Shown here: positions 8,634-16,132 of the stretch, piece by piece | Position numbering within the stretch: the first letter of the stretch is position 1 | Layout: each line of letters begins with the position of its first letter | IMG/VR virus record: IMGVR_UViG_3300006916_000081 | Location: 1 to 47,012 of that record | Length of the DNA stretch: 47,012 nt | Source of the DNA: a virus | Direction: 5' to 3' (one strand) | Notes under the pieces: generated by a model | The model's input: the letters and a program-made list of their open reading frames with translations, nothing else | What the model was told of the DNA's origin: nothing | Database searches by the model: none | Position numbers and translations under genes: made by a program

Positions 8634-9042
8634 TAGGCTTCACATAAACAGTCCCATGTGTATTTCTGGGATCTGTCATATACTCTTCGTATACCTTTTC
8701 CTTGTATGAAGTAATTGTCTGATGGTGCTTTTTTTCTTTCTTTATGCGATTAATAAATGCATGATAAGCAATAGTAGTAAAATAAGAAAATGGATTCGAT
8801 TTAGTTTCGAACTTATATTTTTTATACTTAAGAGCCGCATACATCTTAATCAATGCATCTCCAATCATATCATCTTTATAGCTGTAATTAATAAAGGATC
8901 CATTATAGCTCAAACCATAAGCAATCTTTTTAATATTCTCAGCAAGATCATCAGTCAAAATGTCTGAAGCATAATACTTACGTAGACTCTCTCTAAACTC
9001 TGCCGGCTTAATATAATACTCTTCTTTAGCTGTTTTAGACAT
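8611..9042 (-). CDS. 55: Late-transcription sigma factor gp55
   Basis: 143 residues, somewhat shorter than T4 gp55 (185). The conserved core YKDDMIGDALIKMYAALKYK near 54-73 and NPFSYFTTIAYHAFINRIKK near 83-102 resembles sigma region 2 of T4 gp55, which recognises the TATAAATA late promoter together with gp33 and the sliding clamp. It fits the presence of TATAAATA-like boxes before head genes in this window. It overlaps the start of gene 47 and has its own early-type promoter inside the 3' end of uvsW. Confidence 0.88.
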   Translation of the reverse strand: MSKTAKEEYYIKPAEFRESLRKYYASDILTDDLAENIKKIAYGLSYNGSFINYSYKDDMIGDALIKMYAALKYKKYKFETKSNPFSYFTTIAYHAFINRIKKEKKHHQTITSYKEKVYEEYMTDPRNTHGTVYVKPIDDDSDY

Positions 9043-9050
9043 TCTATCTA

Positions 9051-9078
9051 ATTATAGCCTTAAATTAATAAAGATCAA
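9051..9078 (-). promoter_or_regulatory. Early (sigma70-type) promoter of gene 55
   Basis: On the minus strand TTGATC, 16 bp, TATAAT, then 8 bases to the ATG at 9042. The -35 lies over the stop region of uvsW. Expected transcription start is one or two bases before the ATG. Confidence 0.65.
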
Positions 9079-10514
9079 CTAATTTCTGTTACCTTATATT
9101 GAATTTTCTCTTTATCATATATGGCCATCCGCTTTTCACAATGTGATATACCATATTTAAGTTGATCGCAAATATCAAAAATAATAAGTTTGTCTTTCGA
9201 ATCATGTTTACGAAGGCCGCGACCAATAGACTGGACTGTACGTATAAAGCTCTTACCACCTGATGCAAAAATAATATTGTGTAGGTTCTTAATGTTAACA
9301 CCTGTAGCAAAAATTGCACTAATAGCTACAACAACAACATTAGTTTCTCTCTCCATTATTGCTTTAATCTTTTCACGCTCTTCAACATCCACTGACCCTT
9401 GAATAAAATAAACTTTTTTATCTTCAAGTTTTTTGAGATGTTCCATAATAACATCCCCGTGAGCGATATGGTTAACCATGATAAGAGTATTAGCAGATAG
9501 CTTGCTAACAAGGGATTTGATGATATTATTTCGTTTATCATTACTATATATATACTCAAGTTCATCTCTATAACCTGTTTGACCACTAAAGTGGGGTTTC
9601 GGACTATATTTAATATTTAAAATTTTAATGCTAACATTTGTAAGGTAATCTTCTAACCGTAATTCAAAGGATGATTTTTCATAAATAACCGGACCAAGCT
9701 TTCCAATAATAGACCACTTATTAAGTTGATCCTCTGGCAGGGTACCGGTAAATCCAAACTTATTAGGTGTATTAATCTGCTGTACTATCTTTGAGATTTT
9801 ATTCCCTGCAGTAATTTTATGACATTCATCAACAATAAGTAAATCAATATATTTTAACCAATCATTATCAACAAACCTACTTTGTATAATTCCAATGTTT
9901 GCAATAATAACATTAGCTGTAAGGTCTGGTTTATTTTTACCAGTCCATTTTGTAAGTTTATATGTTGTACCACAGTTTAAAAATTCCTCATACGTTTGAG
10001 TAACTAGACCTAAATCAGGTACAAGCATTAAACATTTAAAGGTATCCTTATCTTTTGATACTCTAAAGAAGTTTTCAATTAATGCTGCAGTAGTAAATGT
10101 CTTTCCTGCTCCAGTTCCAAGTACGCAAGTACCTGTACCAATTCTCATGGCTTTACGTATTACTTCTTCTTGATATTTACGTAATGTAAATTTGAACTTA
10201 TCAAACAAGTCAGCCTCAATACCAACTTTAATAGCTTTAGATAGTTTATCTGTTAAAACTATCTCCTCATTTATTTGGTTTTTAATTAGGTATTGACGCA
10301 CTTCCCAATACATTCCTAACTCACATGTACCAGTTGGAGTTATAACATATTTACGCTTTGGGGCAAATCGAGCATATCTTCTAGCAAAACGCGCGCCAGT
10401 ATTTTCTACAGAAAAATGCTCACGTATATTATCAAATAAATCTGCATCATTACATCTAATAATTAATTTACTAGGTTGTCTTGCAGTAGGTCCTTTATAG
10501 TCAAACTCTATCAT
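9075..10514 (-). CDS. uvsW: UvsW-like DNA/RNA helicase (SF2)
   Basis: 479 residues against 503 in T4 UvsW, the helicase that unwinds R-loops and branched recombination intermediates and switches off origin replication late in infection. Visible: an N-terminal wing domain (1-105), Q-like LRKYQEE, Walker A GTGAGKT at 133-139, motif II VDECHK near 226, motif III FGFTGTLP near 253, and motif VI QSIGRGLRKHDSKD near 440. Start ATG at 10514 overlaps the uvsY stop (TAATG). Confidence 0.92.
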   Translation of the reverse strand: MIEFDYKGPTARQPSKLIIRCNDADLFDNIREHFSVENTGARFARRYARFAPKRKYVITPTGTCELGMYWEVRQYLIKNQINEEIVLTDKLSKAIKVGIEADLFDKFKFTLRKYQEEVIRKAMRIGTGTCVLGTGAGKTFTTAALIENFFRVSKDKDTFKCLMLVPDLGLVTQTYEEFLNCGTTYKLTKWTGKNKPDLTANVIIANIGIIQSRFVDNDWLKYIDLLIVDECHKITAGNKISKIVQQINTPNKFGFTGTLPEDQLNKWSIIGKLGPVIYEKSSFELRLEDYLTNVSIKILNIKYSPKPHFSGQTGYRDELEYIYSNDKRNNIIKSLVSKLSANTLIMVNHIAHGDVIMEHLKKLEDKKVYFIQGSVDVEEREKIKAIMERETNVVVVAISAIFATGVNIKNLHNIIFASGGKSFIRTVQSIGRGLRKHDSKDKLIIFDICDQLKYGISHCEKRMAIYDKEKIQYKVTEIS

Positions 10515-10909
10515 TACATTTGCTCCATCTTCATAATCTCAACAGCATTTTTAATATCGAATCCCATTTGTGACATAGTCTTTTCAACTTTTTCTAAATA
10601 TTCAATTATAATATCTAGTTCTTTTATCTTTGAAGTTAATGATGAAAGCGACTCATGTCTCTCAGCTGCTTGCTCTGCTGCTGATTGAGATAGCTTTACT
10701 GGAGATGTTGCAATTACCTCTTTAGTAATATTTTTTTTAAGTTTTCGTTTTTTTTCAAACGTTTGATTACGTTCAATCTTAGCTTTAATAAGTTTAGCTA
10801 CCCAGTAATGCTTACGTGCAGGTAAACGCATCGACTGCTCTTTAATATTAAAATCATCAAGTACGAGATCTTTTCCTACCTCTTCGAAATACTTTTTTAG
10901 CAATTCCAC
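10514..10909 (-). CDS. uvsY: UvsY-like recombination mediator
   Basis: 131 residues (T4 UvsY is 137). Start is GTG at 10909, since no in-frame ATG gives a protein of family length. The central Lys-rich helix KIERNQTFEKKRKLKK and the C-terminal block IIEYLEKVEKTMSQMGFDIKNAV match in position the T4 UvsY C-terminus (DFCSGALDAIKSRGFAIKHI). It loads UvsX onto gp32-coated ssDNA. The uvsY-uvsW adjacency is the same as in T4. Similarity is low, so the name rests on length, the C-terminal match and position. Confidence 0.75.
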   Translation of the reverse strand: MELLKKYFEEVGKDLVLDDFNIKEQSMRLPARKHYWVAKLIKAKIERNQTFEKKRKLKKNITKEVIATSPVKLSQSAAEQAAERHESLSSLTSKIKELDIIIEYLEKVEKTMSQMGFDIKNAVEIMKMEQM

Positions 10910-10917
10910 ATATATAG

Positions 10918-10925
10918 ATTAAATA
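10918..10925 (+). promoter_or_regulatory. T4 late-type promoter box
   Basis: ATTAAATA followed by exactly 5 bases and the ATG at 10931. It lies in the 21-bp gap between the divergent uvsY and the plus-strand gene. Confidence 0.65.
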
Positions 10926-10930
10926 ACTAT

Positions 10931-11248
10931 ATGGAAAAATCAACTGGTAAATTTGCTCGTTACTTTAAACGGTTATTACAAGTGGAAATGACCACTGGTG
11001 ATGCTGGGGTTGGTAGTACAGGTGGTTTTTCAGGAAAGAATATTAACTCTAGTGATTTCTATGCACCAAATGACGGTCGTAACCTTTTTGGTAAATATTC
11101 CAAGCACAAACCTAAAGTTCAAACAAGATTAGGTAAAAGAAGTAAAAAAATTAAACAAAAATTAAAAAAGACTAAAAAATTATACTCACCTGGTAGGAAG
11201 TCAACAAAGAAATCTAAAAAAGTTTACTTACCAGGTGATAATGTTTGA
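10931..11248 (+). CDS. Small very basic protein, possible virion or internal protein
   Basis: 105 residues. The N-terminal half is Gly/Ser-rich and neutral; residues 60-105 are strongly basic (KRSKKIKQKLKKTKK) with a repeated unit KK(T/S)KK(L/V)Y(S/L)PG near 80-90 and 94-102. The basic tail would bind nucleic acid. A late-type box lies 5 bases before the start, so it should be expressed with virion genes. I do not recognise a family. Confidence 0.65.
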   Translation: MEKSTGKFARYFKRLLQVEMTTGDAGVGSTGGFSGKNINSSDFYAPNDGRNLFGKYSKHKPKVQTRLGKRSKKIKQKLKKTKKLYSPGRKSTKKSKKVYLPGDNV

Positions 11249-11669
11249 TCTAGGTCATTGGAAATGCGAAGAGCATTGGGATGAATTACCGTTTGGGTTT
11301 GTTTATATTATTACAAACTGTTCAAATGGTATGAAGTATATTGGTAAAAAGCAAATAGTAAAGAAAACAAAGAGACCACCACTAAAAGGCAAAAAACGTA
11401 AAAGGATTATCGTAGGTGAATCTGATTGGAAGACGTATACAGGCTCATCAGACCGCCTTAACAAAGATATTGAAGTTTTAGGCAAAGAGAGATTTACCTT
11501 TAAAATTATTCGTAGCTGTGGTAATAAGAGTGAACTTGCTTACATGGAAACATTCTACCAATTTCAATCAGAAGCCCTTATTCGAGAAGATTACTACAAC
11601 GGTATTCTTAATGTTCGTATAGGCAAGGTAAAATTTACACAATCTCCCCCTAAACTCTTGCTAACTTAA
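11241..11669 (+). CDS. GIY-YIG family nuclease
   Basis: 142 residues from ATG 11241, which has AGGTG just upstream; a GTG at 11235 in the same frame would add two residues and overlap the previous gene. GIY-YIG elements are visible in order: FVYIITN (GIY position), MKYIGKK (YIG position), WKTYTGSS, a conserved Arg/Lys helix, Glu in AYMETFYQFQ and Asn in GILNVRIG. This is the single-domain catalytic core with no recognisable DNA-binding extension. T4 Seg enzymes have this fold and act as homing endonucleases. It could be a free-standing homing nuclease or a resident phage nuclease; I cannot tell which. Confidence 0.75.
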   Translation: MFDLGHWKCEEHWDELPFGFVYIITNCSNGMKYIGKKQIVKKTKRPPLKGKKRKRIIVGESDWKTYTGSSDRLNKDIEVLGKERFTFKIIRSCGNKSELAYMETFYQFQSEALIREDYYNGILNVRIGKVKFTQSPPKLLLT

Positions 11670-11691
11670 TTTATGTTCCTATAATTTGGGA

Positions 11692-11699
11692 AATAAATA
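11692..11699 (+). promoter_or_regulatory. Late-type box upstream of the gene at 11713
   Basis: AATAAATA lies 13 bases before the ATG at 11713. Unlike most others here the start codon also has a purine-rich TAGGGTA just upstream. Confidence 0.4.
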
Positions 11700-11712
11700 T
11701 AAATGTAGGGTA

Positions 11713-12210
11713 ATGCCGGTAAACACAAGTAAGACTGAGTTAAGAAGTTATTTCGATATAGATAACAATGTTGAATACATCAATCTTAAACCATACCTGG
11801 AGCATTCACATCAAAAATATAACTATTTTCTTGTTGAAAATGACCTAACTAAACTTAAACAACGAGAAAAACAAAAACTTGGTATACATTTTATATTAAA
11901 TGAAATTTTACTTATTTGTAAGATGTCAAAACGTAAAAAATGCTTTTACTATCGAGTATCTCCACCGTTTGCAGAAGAACAAAAATTAGTGGAACGTATT
12001 TTTAGAGTGCTTCCTTCTCAAATTATCTACAATCAGTTAGAGTTTGATGATTTTTTGATAGCACAACGCGAGTATGAAATATTTACACCTATTGATACTA
12101 GTAAGATATCTTGGAAGCGTTTTAAGTCCTTTCTCGTAAAGAATGATCTTACTGCTATTGAGAGAAAATTTACCGAAGATATTAACGTTAAATTGTCGCT
12201 CATACATTAA
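11713..12210 (+). CDS. Phage protein of unknown function
   Basis: 165 residues from ATG 11713 (MPVNTSKTELRS...). A TTG at 11686 would add nine residues, but the ATG follows a purine-rich TAGGG. The sequence is rich in Lys, Phe and Tyr with two similar segments, NYFLVENDLTKLKQREK near 43 and FKSFLVKNDLTAIERKF near 143, hinting at an internal duplication. I do not recognise the family. It lies between the GIY-YIG gene and the cassette of small late-type genes. Confidence 0.6.
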   Translation: MPVNTSKTELRSYFDIDNNVEYINLKPYLEHSHQKYNYFLVENDLTKLKQREKQKLGIHFILNEILLICKMSKRKKCFYYRVSPPFAEEQKLVERIFRVLPSQIIYNQLEFDDFLIAQREYEIFTPIDTSKISWKRFKSFLVKNDLTAIERKFTEDINVKLSLIH

Positions 12211-12213
12211 ATA
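12206..12213 (+). promoter_or_regulatory. T4 late-type promoter box
   Basis: ATTAAATA, then 5 bases, then the ATG at 12219. The box overlaps the stop codon of the preceding gene. Confidence 0.65.
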
Positions 12214-12218
12214 TTAGC

Positions 12219-12596
12219 ATGAGTAAGTTTCTTGATCTTATTGAAGAAAACACCCCAGATCTAGATTTAGATGAAAAGATAGCTGCAAAGAGAGCTGTGC
12301 AGCGTTGCTTAATGGAAAAAGATATTAGGTGTGATGCTGATCAGAAATCTGATAACGTTGTTATACATCTACCAGATGGACGCGCTGTTAATCTAGAGGT
12401 TATCGATTTTGTTGATACAGAAGATAATGAAATGGATGATGTGGCGGAAGCAGAGATCGCAATTGGAGCTGCAGAAAAATTTAAAGCTGCTGCAAATCCG
12501 GAGTCCAAAGGCGCTAAAAAAATGGATAAGAGTATAAGTAACTTAGTTACTGTTGTATCTAACAAAATTAATAAAATTGCCAAAAGTATAAAATAA
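12219..12596 (+). CDS. Small acidic phage protein, possible internal head protein
   Basis: 125 residues. The leader MSKFLDLIEENTPD resembles the T4 capsid-targeting leader MKTYQEFIAEA in length and pattern. The middle is acidic (VDTEDNEMDDVAEAEIAIGAAE) and the C-terminal 35 residues are Lys-rich and helical. It is the first gene of the cassette up to 18038 and has its own late-type box. No enzymatic motif is visible; the head-protein role is inferred from leader and context. Confidence 0.6.
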   Translation: MSKFLDLIEENTPDLDLDEKIAAKRAVQRCLMEKDIRCDADQKSDNVVIHLPDGRAVNLEVIDFVDTEDNEMDDVAEAEIAIGAAEKFKAAANPESKGAKKMDKSISNLVTVVSNKINKIAKSIK

Positions 12597-12597
12597 T

Positions 12598-12915
12598 ATG
12601 AAAACTTTAGATATATTTAAAAAATACGAATCTTTATATAATGAAGATCTTGAGACGTCAGATGCAACCGACACTTCTGAAATACCTACTGATGAGCTCG
12701 AACCTCAAGTAGATGCGATGACATCTGAAGGTGAGAAGTATCTTGTTGATCTTCTGGTTAAAGCTTTCCTACATGCTCCGGACGAGTCAGGCGCTGCCAC
12801 AGCCAAGGAGCTTCAAGGTATGGTTGATGAAGATCCGAAAGGTGTTGCTTCTGCAATCAGTAACTTAGTTGAAATGGGTGATGGTGAGATGAAAGAAACA
12901 CTTGCACAAGCGTAA
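12598..12915 (+). CDS. Small acidic phage protein, function unknown
   Basis: 105 residues, starting 1 base after the previous stop. Leader MKTLDIFKKYESLYNED resembles the leaders of its neighbours. An acidic Thr/Asp-rich stretch follows, then a helical C-terminal half (YLVDLLVKAFLHAPDESG). No Shine-Dalgarno is present. I recognise no family; it may be an internal head or assembly protein. Confidence 0.6.
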   Translation: MKTLDIFKKYESLYNEDLETSDATDTSEIPTDELEPQVDAMTSEGEKYLVDLLVKAFLHAPDESGAATAKELQGMVDEDPKGVASAISNLVEMGDGEMKETLAQA

Positions 12916-12931
12916 GGAACATCTTTATAGT
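12916..12931 (+). promoter_or_regulatory. GGAACA-N4-TATAGT promoter-like element
   Basis: Directly after a TAA stop: GGAACA, 4 bases, TATAGT, then 6 bases to the ATG at 12938. It is the least perfect of four GGAACW-N4-TATAnT elements in the window. Confidence 0.4.
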
Positions 12932-12937
12932 AGTGTT

Positions 12938-14335
12938 ATGAATGATTTAGAGAGTATATATGCAGCTAAAGTGTTAAATGAGAGGCTATCGTTAGACTCA
13001 GTTGATGTTAGCGGCTATAGATTAGAGGATCTCTATAAAGTTGTAAAAATTAACGAGGCTAAAGTTAATATTGAGTTTGCTGATGGTAATGTCCAAACTG
13101 TTGAAATGGATGATACTGAGGCTCGTAAATTAATGCGTCTTCAACAATCAGAAGAATCTCCTGACCTTAAAAAATGGGCTGCATCCGCTGGTTGGGATAC
13201 AGAAGCTGCTCAATTTGCTCTCGAAGGTAGATTAAATTCCATTTACAATGAGTCAATTCAAATGGACAATAAAGGGGTACGTAATTCTTTCTATAAAGAA
13301 GTTAAAACTATTACTTCATTAAAAGATACGAATAAATTAGATACTTTAACAAATGCTTTACAAGAGGGTAATACTAATTTTAAAAAGCATATTGATAAGC
13401 TTGGAGCTAGTAGAGGTTTTAAATTTATAACTAATTCAGACGCTGTAAATAAGGTTGCTTATATTACATTTGAGGAGGGCGCTGTTGGTGTAGGTCCGGG
13501 TGAGGCTGTATTAACTTTATTTTCTGAAGGTAAAAATCCAAATGAGGGTGATATTGCTCTTCCGAATGGTCAGTTAGTTGAGCTTAAGGCAGGAGCCGGT
13601 CGACCAGGTAAAGGCAAGACGCTATCTTTAATTCGTAAATTTAATGACTTTACGAAAGGGACTCAACTTACTGATCCTATTGATGTTAATGCTGCAAATG
13701 CTGTTTTAAACGGTATTGTAAATTTTGACTTTACAAAGTTACGTGCCGCGCAAATGCGGGTAGCCGAGCGTGTTATTGCAAATATTAACAGTAATAAAGA
13801 TATCGAATCTAAAATTAAATCTGTATATAAAGATACCAAGGGTAAAGCATACTTTGATAGTATAAAAGCTAAAGATGGTAAATCTATAAATGAATATTTA
13901 GCAGAATTTCAAGATCAGATTAAGCAGCGTAATGAGAAGGAAGGTGCACTTTCTAATCGTTTTTTTGATTCAGCAGATAAAAATACTTTACTAACAGGGT
14001 TATTAATGTTTGCATCTCAACCTCAAATAGTTAAACCTATTATTGAGAAAGCTCTTAATAGTGTAAGTAACAATCAAGGTGAGGTTGCGAGAGCGATTGC
14101 TGCAGCTATGCAAATCAACGAGTATCATAATGAAGAAAAAGATGATCAAAAATTTACATGGTTTACTCTTTTTAACAAAGACAACTTTAATATGCTTACT
14201 TTTGGACCATTTAGCAGTGATTATGCAGAAAATGCAAATAGAACAGTGCAAGATATGTTAACCAACATTAATGAAATTGATATATCTCCTAATACTGGTG
14301 GTGGACGCGGTGGTTATAACTTAACTCTCAAATAA
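12938..14335 (+). CDS. Large phage protein with PD-(D/E)XK nuclease-like core
   Basis: 465 residues from ATG 12938; a TTG at 12902 would extend it into the previous gene and is unlikely. The segment near 189-217 reads GEAVLTLFSEG, then GDIALPNGQLVELKAG. An early Glu, then D with E-x-K eleven residues later, matches the PD-(D/E)XK nuclease pattern. The remainder is mainly helical. The N-terminus MNDLESIYAAKVLNERL is short, amphipathic and similar in style to neighbouring leaders. A DNA-cutting role is inferred from this motif only. It is followed by the ligase-like gene at 14359. Confidence 0.6.
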   Translation: MNDLESIYAAKVLNERLSLDSVDVSGYRLEDLYKVVKINEAKVNIEFADGNVQTVEMDDTEARKLMRLQQSEESPDLKKWAASAGWDTEAAQFALEGRLNSIYNESIQMDNKGVRNSFYKEVKTITSLKDTNKLDTLTNALQEGNTNFKKHIDKLGASRGFKFITNSDAVNKVAYITFEEGAVGVGPGEAVLTLFSEGKNPNEGDIALPNGQLVELKAGAGRPGKGKTLSLIRKFNDFTKGTQLTDPIDVNAANAVLNGIVNFDFTKLRAAQMRVAERVIANINSNKDIESKIKSVYKDTKGKAYFDSIKAKDGKSINEYLAEFQDQIKQRNEKEGALSNRFFDSADKNTLLTGLLMFASQPQIVKPIIEKALNSVSNNQGEVARAIAAAMQINEYHNEEKDDQKFTWFTLFNKDNFNMLTFGPFSSDYAENANRTVQDMLTNINEIDISPNTGGGRGGYNLTLK

Positions 14336-14351
14336 GGAACTCTAATATAAT
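14336..14351 (+). promoter_or_regulatory. GGAACT-N4-TATAAT promoter-like element
   Basis: Directly after the TAA stop of the previous gene: GGAACT, CTAA, TATAATTAA, with the ATG of the next gene 7 bases after TATAAT. There is no good -35 at 16-17 bp. Confidence 0.5.
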
Positions 14352-14358
14352 TAATAAA

Positions 14359-15576
14359 ATGCGCAGTTTTAAACAATTTCACCTAAATTCACAGCTTTTA
14401 ACTGAGGCTAAAGCTAATACTCACTTAACTCACCTTGAAGAACTGGTTTTGACTAAGGGTGAGAAGGGATATGACGTGGCTCGTACCATGATTAGTAATC
14501 TTCTCTCTAAATTACAAGGTAAATCAAAGAGAAGTGTTAATACTTCGGTGAAGTGGGATGGTGCTCCTGCTATTTTCGCTGGTAAACACCCTGAAACTGG
14601 TAAATTTTTTGTTGGTACTAAGTCTATATTTAATAATGAGCCTAAGATCAACTATACTGATGCTGATGTTGAGATGAATCATGGTCACGCACCAGGGCTT
14701 GCTGATAAACTTAAGAAAGCCCTTAAATATCTTCCAAAATTAGGTATTAAGGACATACTTCAAGGTGATTTCATGTTTGATTCTTCTATGCTTGAGACGG
14801 TTGTACAGGATGGTGTTAAGCATATCGCATTTAAACCTAATACTATTAAGTATGCCGTTGAAGCAGACTCAGATCTTGGTAAAGAAATTGCTAATTCTGT
14901 ATTTGGTATTGTTTTTCATACTGGTTATAGTGATTTAAACTCACCACCTCAATACGGTATAAATGTAAAAGGTCTTAAAAAGGTGCCTGGTGTATGGGTT
15001 GATGATGCTGTATTTACTGATGCCACAGGAACGGTTACTCTTACGAAGGATGAGGCTAAGCAAGTTAGAGATTTAGCAAAGACTGCTGATGGTATCAAAG
15101 TTAAATACAAAGATCTTCCATTAGACTTACTTAACATTTATGCTAACTCGGAGATTCGTGAAGGAAAGTTTCTAGAAGATGCAGAGGGTTCATATAAAGG
15201 CTTTATGAACTGGATGAAGGGTCGAATGGAAAAGGAAATTGCTAAACGTAAGTCTAAAACTGGTAAAGAGCGCATTACAGAAGCATTTAAAAAGAAGCTA
15301 GCTGATATTAAATCACGTCAAAAGGATATTATAAATTTATTTAAAATAAGTAAGCTCTTATCTCAAGCCAAACAAATTTTCGTTAACAAATACAATAATG
15401 CTGTTTACAATACAAAGCACTTTTTAGATAATGGTGATGGTACTCTTACCGCTTCTAACCCCGAAGGTTATGTTGCTGTAGGTAAAGAAGGTGATGCAGT
15501 TAAGCTAGTTGATCGTTTAGAGTTTAGTAGAGCTAACTTTAGTGGAGGTCAAACATCTACCCCAATTACCAGATGA
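14359..15576 (+). CDS. Ligase/nucleotidyltransferase-like protein with KxDG motif
   Basis: 405 residues. Residues 65-68 are KWDG within SVKWDGAPAIFAGKH, the covalent nucleotidyltransferase motif I (KxDG) of ATP-dependent ligases and capping enzymes. VGTKSIFN near 85-92, ILQGDFMFD at 133-141 (motif III-like) and IAFKPNTIKYAV at 156-167 (motif IV-like) follow in the expected order. The N-terminal leader MRSFKQFHLNSQLLTEA ends in L-T-E-A, which fits the T4 prohead protease cleavage rule (I/L)-x-E before A/G/S. It may be a DNA or RNA ligase packaged into the head. The next gene starts inside its stop codon. The fold is inferred from motifs. Confidence 0.65.
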   Translation: MRSFKQFHLNSQLLTEAKANTHLTHLEELVLTKGEKGYDVARTMISNLLSKLQGKSKRSVNTSVKWDGAPAIFAGKHPETGKFFVGTKSIFNNEPKINYTDADVEMNHGHAPGLADKLKKALKYLPKLGIKDILQGDFMFDSSMLETVVQDGVKHIAFKPNTIKYAVEADSDLGKEIANSVFGIVFHTGYSDLNSPPQYGINVKGLKKVPGVWVDDAVFTDATGTVTLTKDEAKQVRDLAKTADGIKVKYKDLPLDLLNIYANSEIREGKFLEDAEGSYKGFMNWMKGRMEKEIAKRKSKTGKERITEAFKKKLADIKSRQKDIINLFKISKLLSQAKQIFVNKYNNAVYNTKHFLDNGDGTLTASNPEGYVAVGKEGDAVKLVDRLEFSRANFSGGQTSTPITR

Positions 15577-16124
15577 AAACGTTTAGAGAATATTACGAAG
15601 ACGGAGAGCACCTAAGAGACAAGGAGAGAATAACACTTATGCCGGGTGGTTACAAACCACCTACAAAAGGTCATTTCAGCGCTTTCAAATATCTTTTAGA
15701 AGATGCAGATCGTGGTATTGTTGTCATTGGTAATAAGGATCGTGACGGAATTACTGCTGAACAATCAAAAGCAATTTGGTATATTTATGCTAAGTATGCA
15801 GGTAAACCGGTTGAGGTTATATTAGCACCTGTTTCCCCTGTAAAATCTGTTTATGATTATGCAGATGAAAATAAAGATGTAGAGATTACAGTCGGTGCTG
15901 GTGATAAAGATGAAGACGTAAAGAGATATGCTTACTTTGAAAAGAATGCTGACAAATATCCGCTTGTGAGTGTAGTAAAAATACCACTTCAAGAGGATGG
16001 TATTTCAGGTACTAAAACAAGAGCTCTTATTGCCAATAATATTAATGAGGCTATTAATTATTTTGTACCAGAAGAGTTATCTGAAACTGATAAAGCTGCT
16101 ATAAAAGCAGTGCTTGAAGCATAA
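15573..16124 (+). CDS. Cytidylyltransferase-like (NMN adenylyltransferase-type) nucleotidyltransferase
   Basis: 183 residues. GGYKPPTKGHFSAF near 26-39 contains the (T/H)xGH nucleotide-binding motif, and ISGTKTRALI near 148-157 is the second signature (ISxTxxR) of the HxGH nucleotidylyltransferase superfamily that includes NadM, NadD and CoaD. It would join NTP to a phosphorylated substrate; NMN is a reasonable guess but not shown. The leader MKTFREYYEDGEHL resembles the T4 capsid-targeting leader. The ATG overlaps the previous stop codon, so translation is probably coupled. Confidence 0.75.
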   Translation: MKTFREYYEDGEHLRDKERITLMPGGYKPPTKGHFSAFKYLLEDADRGIVVIGNKDRDGITAEQSKAIWYIYAKYAGKPVEVILAPVSPVKSVYDYADENKDVEITVGAGDKDEDVKRYAYFEKNADKYPLVSVVKIPLQEDGISGTKTRALIANNINEAINYFVPEELSETDKAAIKAVLEA

Positions 16125-16127
16125 ATA
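16120..16127 (+). promoter_or_regulatory. T4 late-type promoter box
   Basis: CATAAATA, 5 bases, ATG at 16133. It overlaps the stop codon of the previous gene. Confidence 0.7.
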
Positions 16128-16132
16128 TATGC

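Noticed and set aside
12902-12937. TTG start at 12902 for the nuclease-like gene
   Set aside because: It would overlap the previous gene and the GGAACA/TATAGT element; ATG 12938 has the promoter spacing seen elsewhere.
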